In this document: positions 55,638-64,000 of the stretch, in pieces | Position numbering within the stretch: the first letter of the stretch is position 1 | Layout of the letters: each line of letters starts with the position of its first letter | NCBI GenBank assembly: GCA_024509875.1 | Contig: JAMPIV010021263.1 | Location: 1-64,000 of the forward strand | Reading direction: 5' to 3' | DNA from: Oreohelix idahoensis | Taxonomy: Eukaryota > Mollusca > Gastropoda > Stylommatophora > Oreohelicidae | Length of the DNA: 64,000 bases | The notes under the pieces: generated by a model | Databases searched by the model: none | The model's input: only the letters and a program-made list of their open reading frames with translations | What the model was told of the DNA's origin: nothing | Translations under genes and position numbers: made by a program

Positions 55638-56770
55638 AGCTCTCATCTGACTTACTCCACTCTTCTCCCTTGAATATACTTTCAACTGGGGTCACCTGTC
55701 TAATAGTCTCCACCGCCTGCGCCATCCATAACATCCCCCACTTTATTCTCGCTCCTTTGATGTCAGCTATGTTCCCATGCAGGGGATGCCTTTTGTCTGT
55801 GGTTACACGCATATATGCTTTTACCTGGGCCATCGTATATCTGGATCTAATTGACAGCAACCCAAGCATGTGCCGCATCATCACAATAGGGGTATCTCGC
55901 GTGCAGCCCAAGACTATACGCATCCCTTCATTTTGAATGTGTTTCAGTCGTTCACACTGTGAAATTGACAGCGTGAGTATTCCCAGGCCATACTCGATTA
56001 CAGACAAGACCAGCTGATGATACAAGAGAAACAGTAGTCTCAGCACCAGGTGCGCTGCAGCCATTGTTTTTAGGGCTGCCAGACCTCTCTTGCACTTCTG
56101 TATGATGTGGTCAACATGGTGCTTATATGATAGCCCACGATCGAATGTTACTCAAGGTATTTCAAATTGTTCTGCCTTTCAATTTTCTGTCCTCTGAGAA
56201 TAATGTCTGGAAGATCTGCTTTCAATATGGAGTTATTCAAGGAGCACCAAAGCACACAGGCTTTGTTGGGATTGACCTTGGAACTGGTTTCGTCGCACCA
56301 TTTAGAAACTGCTTGAAGTGTCTCATGTAAGCTTTTAACCATTTCATTTCTATCTGAACCAGTCCTGTAAATGAGCAAGTCATCGGCAAACGTTAATGTT
56401 CGTCCCAAACCTGTTGGTTGGATTGCAGCTATTTTTGCTGTATATATGTTAAACAGCACTGGTGATAATGGAGAACCCTGGGGTAATCCTGGGCAAATGT
56501 GCAGTGGTTCTGGTGTCCATGTTCCCAAGCGAAATGCAATGCAACTGCCCTCTCAGTTAAGGTAGCTGCTATCAACCTTGTTAGCCATGGGTTTACACCA
56601 CATTCCTTTACACAGTCCATCAAGGTTGCAAAGTCAACACTGTTGGCATCCTCTAGGTCAATAACTGCAGCTACTGTTTCTTGTTTACCCTGGACACCCT
56701 CATATACATCGTATGCAAATGTTCCAGCGTTACCCCATGATACTTTTATCGGTATATTTTTATAAAAGCA
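55638..56770 (-). pseudogene. I-like LINE: reverse transcriptase
   Basis: Minus strand. It begins VSWGNAGTFAYDVYEGVQGK, then AAVIDLEDANSVDFATLMDC (motif A, Asp). After a frameshift near 56500, GLPQGSPLSPVLFNIYTA (motif B) and LTFADDLLIY (motif C with two Asp), then KVNPNKACVLW and NNLKYLE. After another frame change, the thumb and linker 56064-55641 (LVLSVIEYGLGIL, RIVLGCTRDTPIVMMRHMLG). GLPQGSPLSP with FADD is typical of LINEs that carry RNase H downstream (I, R1, jockey neighbours). The 5' half with endonuclease is absent. Confidence 0.88.
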
Positions 56771-56935
56771 TCACCAGACCTTCACCTTCCTAATTACTAT
56801 AATTAACTTTTGTTCTTGTTAAATACTGTTTGACTATATGAGTCATATGTTTTATAAAAGCATTACCAGACCTTCACAATTACAATAATTAACTTTTGTT
56901 CTTGTTAAATACTGTTTGACTATATTATGCAGTTC
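56763..56935. repeat. Two-copy direct repeat
   Basis: ATAAAAGCATCACCAGACCT…TAATTAACTTTTGTTCTTGT…ACTGTTTGACTATAT occurs at about 56761-56839 and again at about 56856-56925. It begins exactly where the LINE coding similarity stops. Confidence 0.75.
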
Positions 56936-57144
56936 CCTAAGTTTGACTATTCTTAACACCTCTTCTATATTTGAAGACTGCAAATAGTTATTGGGATTCT
57001 TAGTCGTTCATACCTTTTACATTTTAACTAGTAATGCTCTATAGGCTATTATTGTCTTGAAGACATTCTGCACAGTATGATTCTTCTATCCTGAAATAGC
57101 CTTTTGCTCGGCATAGTCTTATAGGTTTCTTGTTACTGGGAATA

Positions 57145-57552
57145 TTCTTTTTATTATATATATATTTTTTAAATATTGATGATGAAAACATCACGTTCAA
57201 CCTGTGATGGGTTATAATTAGGATATTTATTGTTTCCAATTCTAAATAATATGAACAACTGCTGATATGGGAAAATGGCATCACACCTGTCAAATCATTG
57301 TGAACAGGCCAAATCACAATTATGCTTTTATGTTTAAAAAAAAATAAAAACCCAAACAAACAAAAACAAGATAAAACTGAACAAAATCAAGCCGAAACTC
57401 CAAACAAGAATGATATTAAGGGGAAGGGGTGTAACGGCCTGATGGTTCCAGTTATATAACTGACTTTAACAGATATTTAATTGACTTTCACCTGTTAAAA
57501 GTCATATGCATTGTAAGAACAGCATCAAACCTCCACATTCCCATTTACTATA
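57145..57552 (-). mobile_element. Retroposon X2, inverted copy of X1
   Basis: It is the reverse complement of X1 over about 380 bp, with moderate divergence (shared landmarks: GTTCAACCTGTGATGGGTTA, ATAATATGAACAACTGC and GTTATATAACTGACTTTAAC). With X1 it forms a large imperfect palindrome around the LINE RT. Its own duplicate is not obvious. Confidence 0.75.
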
Positions 57553-58186
57553 TAGGCCTATTAATCTTTGTTCCCTGTGTCTGTCTATTCTTAATATTTC
57601 TTCTATATTTATAGGTAAATTTTACCCTAACCCTAATTCTAACCGCTACGAAACAACACCTAACTATACATATTCACCGCGGAGCAAAAAGGTACGAAAT
57701 TACCAGTAAATTTGATGGCTGCAAATAATCTAATAGGCCTATTTGTATCATATCAGATAATATATGTTTCACATCTGTTATTATATGACCACAAGATATG
57801 AGACAATTGAATTCTACCAATCAATAATTTCTGTTTGATAACGTGTTATATTATGATAGGAAACTCTACACAGAGCGATACAACAGGAGGCAACCTGATC
57901 AACAGGAGGAAACCTGATCATCAGAAGGGTCCCCCCATTAAAATTATGCCAGCTTGGTCTGTGGCCGATTTAAACTCGCGCATGCAAAATACAAATGCCT
58001 ACATTTGTTTTTTTCTTAAGCAAAAATAATATAAATATAAATGGCTTAAACCGTCCAGACGAACAATCAGCGCCAATCAATATGTCGTGTACATATACGA
58101 TTTCTACGAGCGAAAAAAATGAACTAAATAAATTTAGAATGCGAAACAGAAAACACAGTGCTCCATTGAACACACTTGTTGGCTCG
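57553..58186. other. No gene seen
   Basis: No credible ORF. A small repeat CAACAGGAGGCAACCTGATCA/CAACAGGAGGAAACCTGATCA occurs at about 57880-57921. Confidence 0.5.
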
Positions 58187-58194
58187 GTAAACTA

Positions 58195-59444
58195 CAGTGT
58201 TGCCACAGCTGGGTGTTTTTTTTTTTTACAAGATCTGGGTTTTTAGGCGTCCGTCTGGGTATCTGGGTATTTTTTTTTTCAAAATCTGCATTAATCTGGG
58301 TATATTTGACAATTGGCATTTACAATGTATAACACATAAGGAAGGGAAACCCGAGGCCTGTAAACAGTAAATAAATATTAGACAAACATAAAGGTATGTT
58401 TTCAGGCACTTGTAAGATTCTGTGCACTGAGCATTATACATTATATTTATATTATAATTAAATGTAAAAAATTATGTTTCTATATATTTTCGATTCCACT
58501 TAAATTTAATTCTTGTTTTTAACAACTTCAATGACGTTGTTTTTTTTTACTCGTTTACATCAACTATCTATTTCCTGTTATTCTGTTAATGGCAATCATC
58601 TACAATACTCAGTCATTTTTGCGATGTGTTTTACAGTGTTTTTTTTTAAATTTTAGACAAGTAGATATACAGCAAATTGTTTTTGTTGTTGTTGTTATTA
58701 TAAGATTATAAAATGAGCGATGATGAAGGTACGCTAGGTAGTTGTAGCAGCATGACGACACACACGCCACCTCAGTCCTCAGCATGCTTCGAAAGAGTGT
58801 TTTCGAAGGTTAACTTAGTTAAAACTAAACAAACCAACAATTTTTTGTGAAACAGTTTCCAATCGAATACTAGCCAAGCAAGCAGTTGCCAAAGATGGAG
58901 TTTGTCATAAGTTTAATTCTAGTAAAAGCGTGGTTGAAGAAGTGCGTGAAGGACGTTGTCGGCAGAGATATGCAAAGATTTTGGAACTCCACAATCAAGA
59001 TTCCACATTGTCAATTTATGCATATGATCTTGACGAAGGAGAAGTTGTTGACATGGATGCCGAGTCGCTGACACGTGACAATTTTCAACAGTAACAAGTT
59101 ACAACTAACATTTTATATTTGATTTGAGGAACATTTTGTTAATGTAACTACTGTAAGTATGTTACTGTTAAAATATATCATTTTCAAGAGTTCATATATT
59201 GGGGTGTTAATAAAATCATTTTTATATGATTGTGAATTTTTGGTAGGCCTAATGAAAAATAAAATAAAAATGAAGAAATAAATAAAAATTGGTAGCACAC
59301 AGCTTATTTGTGCTAAAGTTGCACTAAAAGATTGTGTAAGCATCGTCTATCTCGTGTATGTGATTCATAAAATAATCTGGGTATTTCTGGGTTTTTAAAA
59401 GAAGAAAATCTGGGTTTATCCCTAGAACTTGAGTGGCAACCTTG
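58195..59444 (+). mobile_element. hAT transposon 2 (internally deleted)
   Basis: 1250 bp between perfect 8-bp duplicates GTAAACTA (58187-58194, 59445-59452). The ends are CAGTGTTGCCAC and, in reverse, CAAGGTTGCCAC. Subterminal repeats of TCTGGGTAT/TCTGGGTTT occur at both ends (58227-58305 and 59375-59418). Only a short remnant of the transposase remains inside. Confidence 0.92.
58713..59093 (+). pseudogene. hAT 2 transposase remnant
   Basis: The start MSDDEGTLGSCSS is joined directly to the hAT C-terminal dimerisation segment SSACFERVFSKVNLVKTKQT. After a frameshift near 58848, NRILAKQAVAKDGVCHKF and an acidic tail follow, to about 59093. The catalytic middle is gone, as in typical non-autonomous hAT derivatives that keep only both ends of the gene. 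Confidence 0.8.
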
Positions 59445-59452
59445 GTAAACTA

Positions 59453-60104
59453 ATTTATTCTGGCAACCTGCTACGTTTGATTTCGGGTCGCTGCTCGCTG
59501 GAATGGCTCGTGGCTTAAGAAACTTGGGGAGAAGCGAAGTCAGTGCTGTGTAACAATTACTTAAAACATCTACAGTATAGGCTACATCTTGTTATAGTTC
59601 AGATGTATATTATAAGTCTGATATATCGCATTAAAACTGAGGAAAAAAACGTGTTTCCGATTTTTCCTCTCGACTGTTCCGAATGTCAATGTTTCCAGTT
59701 ACTAGGCCTACATCCTGACAATGCTTCTCAGTGTGAAAACTTAAATCTAAACACTGTTACCAGTGTTAGAGTAAATTCACGTAGATTATGACAGTTGGCG
59801 TGTGTGTGCGTTTTATCTTTTTTTTCTCAAGTTGCTGACCACGTGAGGATGGGCACCATATAGGCTAGGCCTACAGGAACACAAAAGGTTGAAACGGGCG
59901 CCATAACTGTTAAATAGCCCAGGTGTGGAAAATACTGTGAGAAGGTAAGTAAATGTACATTTGCTATTTATTAAGGGGAGGTTTCACCTAAAATTATATT
60001 TTTGTTATTTTTGACTTTACAACCTTCAATAGGCCTAACAAATTTCTTCATCAACCAGTGATGTTAGATCACATGGATGCTTGCGTGCAGGCGTCTTGCA
60101 AGGA
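59453..60104. other. No gene seen
   Basis: The ORF at 59543-59791 has no recognisable motif. Short TAGGCCTA repeats are scattered here and in the neighbourhood. Confidence 0.5.
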
Positions 60105-60112
60105 GTGCAGCT

Positions 60113-62701
60113 CAGGGTTGCCAGATCGAAATTTTAATGTAAAGCTAAACAATACTGGAAAAAAAGCCAAACACATTTTAATATATTTTTCATACCACAT
60201 CACATGAAAAGCTCCAGATCCAGGTCATTACTATCCTCCCCACTGGAATGAGTGGAACACACGGCATACACCTTGTCCGATGTGAAATTTTTTAGCATTT
60301 CTGGAGATGCAGTGAAGTCTTTGCAACATTTGCTTGAAAGCAATAGTTCTGCCGTGATTCTCGCAATTGCATCAAGAAGATTCAGCTGCATTCTGTTTCT
60401 TGCCTTCGTTTTAACGGAGGATACAAGAGAAAATATCCTCTCAACTACAGCATTGCTGACGGGCTATTAGGCAAGTAAGGACGAAGATGGCAAGCTCTTT
60501 AAATACCTGATGCTGAAGTACACCAATCCAAAACTGTTCAGTGTCTACAGGGAGTCCATCTTTCTTAAATGGAGCTTCTTCTTTCCAATAGACAAAAAGC
60601 ATTTGTCTGTATTGTTCTTCAATTTTGCTGACGTTGTTTCCTGCATGGTGTATAAAGAGTAACTCGGAAAACATAGGCCTTGAAATTTAATTTAAAATTA
60701 TCACAGGGCTCAATTTTGATAAACTTTCAAATGTATCTTTCGCCGACGGAAGTCTTCATGTAACTTGACTGAGAGCTTCTCCTAGCATAGACATACATCT
60801 TTCTTTGTCATTTTTTATTTCTAGATCAACCTCAGCACTGCTGTTCTGCTGTAGGAACTTAATTAGGCCTACATGCTGTTAAGAATTTTACACCAAAACC
60901 AACTTGATGAATATTTTTTTTCTGTCCTTTGGCATCATACAGTCTGTTTTGAAGACTTCTGATGTAAGAAAATTTGTTGGTGCAATTCATGAGGATCAAT
61001 TTTGGTTTGCTGAAAAAGGCTGTTCAGTCTTTCAAATTTCTGCAAACTCACAGAACAAGTAGTTTTTGTAGTCTGACAACATTTCCTTTAGAAGTCTTGC
61101 TTTGAATTTTGTATCAAACTGTGATTGGGCTAGTTCAGCATAAGTGAAATAAGCTTTTAGCTCTTCCAGTTCATCAAAATATTAAACATAACCTTTCCAT
61201 GCACAAGCCACCGCATAAATGAAGGTTTTTCAAAGGGAAGGGGGGCAGTTCGGGTTTGCTGAAATTCTGTAGCTGTGTTCATCACTAAACAATTCTTTGT
61301 ATGCTTCTCATCTTAATTCACTATGGTGAAACCAATTTGGTATTTCTGGCAGTAAAAATCCAATATTTGATGGTAGCTTGGATACTGCATATTGAATGCA
61401 CAGTGCCAGAATGACAGATACATTTGAGTTGCACACAGAAAGAAGATACAGCTTTTAGTCTAGACCACACAGAGTTGTTGCACCCAACCATGTTTGATGC
61501 ACCATCCGTTGCAAAACCAATGCAATTTGCAAGACTCTGGCCACGTCTTATTATTTCCTCGTCAATCAAATTGAATATCTTTTCTCCTGTAGCCTCTTGC
61601 ACCAGAATTAAACCTGTAAATCCAGTAACAATTTCCTTTCTCCTATCACACAAAAATTGAACTAACATACACAAGTGTTTTTGTGTTGAAATGTCAGTAG
61701 ATTCATCTAAAATGATGGCATATTTCTTGTTCTGAAAGTCATCAATGAGATCAGTTTTCAGTGCAGGCGAGATGATGTTTTTGACTAAGCATGCACATTT
61801 ACTTCTATGTAACTTTATGTGCTCCAGTGTACTCCCATGCCCATGTGCTATCATGATTTCACTCAGGTGGTTAACTGTACGTATTGCACAATGGCAGGTC
61901 ATGCTTACAGCAATTTGCAGCTCTACTGCCTTAACTTTATCTGTATCTTGTCAAGGAGTGTTTCTTACATTAAGTTGCGTCTGGCCTTGTAATGGAGTTC
62001 TCCGATTTTTCATGATTTGAGAGGTTGCTAATTCTTGGTAAAATGTTGCAGTGGCACAATTTACAATAAGTTGCATCCGACCCATCAGCAGCCTTTTGGA
62101 CCCATACAAATGTTTCTTCCCATTTGCTTTTTTACTTACGATTGCTATCGTAAGAAGCTTTCCATTTATTTGACAACATGGCCATGACTTGATAATAAAT
62201 GATTTATAAAAACAGCCGAGGGTGTCACAGTTTCACCACAAAACGTTATTACATATAGAAAGTACACTTCACGGCAGATTAGTCTGATTATAAATCACAT
62301 CCAAACACTTTGAAGGTCCGAGACACCAGACAAACTGGAGCGACGGTCCGCGGTTGGCTATTTTATTTATTTTTTGCCTTCTCCTGGCGAGGCGCGTACC
62401 TTTCAACCTATTTGGTTATATCAGAGCGCATTTATTTGGTTAGGCTATATCAGATCCCCGGTTGGCGCCTTCTTGCCCAGATTCTTGGCGGCAGAAATAT
62501 TGCCAAATGTAACTGACCAAAGAACATTTCTCTTAAAGGAAAATGATTTCGAAAAAGGATGGTTTGTAATTTTCGTGCAGATAATTTTAGCATGTAAAAA
62601 AGCCAGGAAAAAGCCAAATGAATTTTCTAACGCCAATCAAATTTTTAAAAAGCCAGATTTCTGAAATCTGGCTTTAAAAAAAAGCCAATCTGGCAACCCT
62701 G
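60113..62701 (-). mobile_element. hAT transposon 3
   Basis: 2589 bp between perfect 8-bp duplicates GTGCAGCT (60105-60112, 62702-62709). The inverted ends CAGGGTTGCCAGAT are identical on both sides. Subterminal AAAGCCA motifs occur at both ends. The minus strand holds a nearly full-length but broken hAT transposase. Confidence 0.94.
60200..62182 (-). pseudogene. hAT 3 transposase (BED-finger type)
   Basis: Minus strand from Met near 62182 (MAMLSNKWKASYDSNRK), with an early stop. A BED-type zinc finger follows (ATYCKLCHCNILPRISNLSN then HEK). The frame 61902-61321 carries ALKTDLIDDFQNKKYAIILD then ESTDIS (first Asp region) and GFATDGASNMVGCNNSVW (second Asp), like ZBED5-type hAT proteins. 61320-60675 is broken. 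60674-60441 and 60391-60200 carry the C-terminal part with VERIFSLVSSVKTKARNRM-like dimerisation sequence. Multiple frameshifts make it inactive. Confidence 0.87.
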
Positions 62702-62709
62702 GTGCAGCT

Positions 62710-62873
62710 TCCGATACATAATCTTGTGGGTAAAATACTATTTTAGAGATCTCTTGTTTAGAGTTACTTCCCTTGGAGTGTTAGGGAGGGTTCATTGTAT
62801 TATTTAAATGGAGGACGTGTATTGGATACAAACTTCACAAGTATCGAGGAGGTACTGGAGAATGTTGGCATTT
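62710..62873. other. Spacer and start of duplicated unit
   Basis: Contains GGTACTGGAGAATGTTGGC at 62851-62869, repeated at 63543-63561. Confidence 0.5.
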
Positions 62874-62887
62874 AAAATAGGCTAGCC

Positions 62888-63417
62888 AGGTATACAAGCC
62901 CTACTTTCTGAACTGTGCAACCAGTGCAGGGTCGCCATGCAATGGATACCGTCTCATTGTGGAATACCAGGAAACGAGAGAGCAGACCGACTGGCTGAAG
63001 AAGGTGCTGCAGACGAGCAACCGGATGTACCAGTTACCTACCATCAGAAGAAAAAGATGATCAAATCAATCAGAAAGCCACCAACGCAGGATGACTACCA
63101 AGCTATGAACAGATCAGAACAAATTGTCATTCTGCGCCTCAGAACAGGACACAACTGACTCCGCAGCCACATGTATACAAAATTCAAGATTGGCAATTCA
63201 GCCATGTGTACATGTGGACAGGCACCCCAGACTGCGGAACACGTACTTCAAGATTGCCCTGAATATGATATATTGAGGCAAACCCACTGGCCCAGAGAAA
63301 CAACACTGGAAGCAAAACTATACGGACCTCTGTATGAACTACAAAAGACAGTGAAGTTTATACAATAAACAACATTGCAGATATAGACAATATATTTCAA
63401 GCGAACGAAAGAAGAAG
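62888..63417 (+). mobile_element. 5'-truncated LINE tail with 14-bp duplication
   Basis: 530 bp between perfect 14-bp duplicates AAAATAGGCTAGCC (62874-62887, 63418-63431). It carries the 3' end of a LINE gene, a short 3' UTR and a GAAAGAAGAAGAAA tail. Duplication length, 5' truncation and tail are the marks of target-primed reverse transcription. Confidence 0.93.
62895..63368 (+). pseudogene. LINE RNase H end and C-terminal zinc motif
   Basis: RNase H end: MQWIPSHCGIPGNERADRLA, with the His and last Asp. After an in-frame TGA near 63158 (LRTGHN then LRSHMYTKFKIG) comes CTCGQAPQTAEHVLQDCPEY, a CCHC-like motif usual at the end of I-like LINE proteins. The frame ends at 63368. The RNase H type fits the LINE at 55045-56770. 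Confidence 0.87.
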
Positions 63418-63431
63418 AAAATAGGCTAGCC

Positions 63432-64000
63432 TAAAGAAAAAAAAAACATTGACGATCCCGAAAAACATGCACGCACAAAAAAAAAAAATTTAGACATTCA
63501 CAGATGACAAATTAAAATGATACAATCAAAAAAAAAACGTAGGTACTGGAGAATGTTGGCCTACAGAAATAAAAAAAAACAAACATTGACAATCCCGAAA
63601 AACATGCCAACACGAAAAAAATAATGAAAACATGTCAGAAATGCGACAGTTGATTTGACTTCTGTCTTCTTTTACAGGAAGTCCAAGATATTTGAACGTA
63701 TGCTGGACGAAATGTTGATGATTTAGGACATCCAAGTGTACTACACAAATAAAGTAAAGAAACGCAATAATTTAGGTAGGCTGGCACAATGTTCAAAAGA
63801 GATCAGGTATTTGGCTGGGTGTCGATTAGACTGCAACTAGGAGCAGCTTTTTAATGGTAGAATAACCCTACTGTGGAAGACGTCTCCAGAAAAAACACAA
63901 TTGTATAATATGAATTTAAAAAAAAAAAAAAAAGCCTTTGTCTAAAAACTAAACCAAAGCAAGTGCATGGACGTGGAACCAGTATTGATATCAGTAATAG
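63432..64000. repeat. A-rich duplicated unit, no gene
   Basis: AAACATTGACGATCCCGAAA then AACATGC (63448 on) recurs at 63581 on, and the GGTACTGGAGAATGTTGG unit recurs at 63543. A roughly 170-bp segment was therefore tandemly duplicated, and the LINE tail sits in one copy. Several A9-A15 runs. No credible ORF. Confidence 0.7.

Overview
This is a stretch of metazoan nuclear DNA, most likely from an invertebrate with a large, repeat-rich genome. The mix of Ty3/gypsy, mariner, pogo-like, hAT, LINE and SINE copies and the AT-rich microsatellites say this; a mollusc or arthropod is a guess. I find no convincing intact host gene, no rRNA and no intact tRNA gene. Nearly all coding signal belongs to mobile elements in various states of decay.

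Left third (1-28955): a stack of nested LTR retrotransposons. The outermost is element B (minus strand, 17925-28955 visible), whose 3' LTR is cut at 17925 by element A (minus strand, 1264-17924). A's 3' LTR is cut at 1263/1264 by element E2 (minus, continues off the left edge). A's single gag-pol frame is cut at 5778/13477 by element E1 (plus, 5784-13471). B's pol is cut between reverse transcriptase (RT) and RNase H by a 2453-bp TG..CA insertion, F. B itself sits in the RNase H region of an older plus-strand gypsy remnant (28956-29258). A and B place integrase (INT) BEFORE RT and RNase H. That order is characteristic of the Gmr1-like lineage of Ty3/gypsy, and their gag proteins carry a SCAN-like capsid region. 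E1 belongs to the same lineage but has a long coiled-coil protein fused to the INT C-terminal domain plus RT-RNase H. It has no capsid, protease or INT catalytic core, yet its two 1157-bp LTRs are almost identical, so it moved recently.

Middle (28956-45157): decayed pieces and DNA transposons. These include LINE tails (one with an inverted segment), a pogo/Tigger-like miniature element inside a (TA)n microsatellite, a tRNA-derived SINE, a 2.2-kb Tc1/mariner-superfamily element with perfect 24-bp terminal inverted repeats (TIRs), and a mariner (DD34D) whose transposase is split by about 3.6 kb of later insertions, including a hAT element with a perfect 8-bp target site duplication (TSD).

Right (45158-64000): a conventional-order gypsy element D (minus, 45158-54561; gag, protease, RT, RNase H, INT, 3' LTR). 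Its INT is split by a 2189-bp TG..CA insertion, G, with a perfect 5-bp TSD. G carries a partial tRNA-Glu sequence including the CCA end, 9 bp from its terminus. Then come an I-like LINE split by a 392-bp retroposon X1, an inverted second copy X2, two hAT elements with perfect 8-bp TSDs, and a 5'-truncated LINE tail with a 14-bp TSD inside a duplicated unit.

Boundaries come from TSDs, terminal repeats, primer binding sites (PBS) and polypurine tracts (PPT) read by eye; family assignments come from protein motifs. No database search was run.
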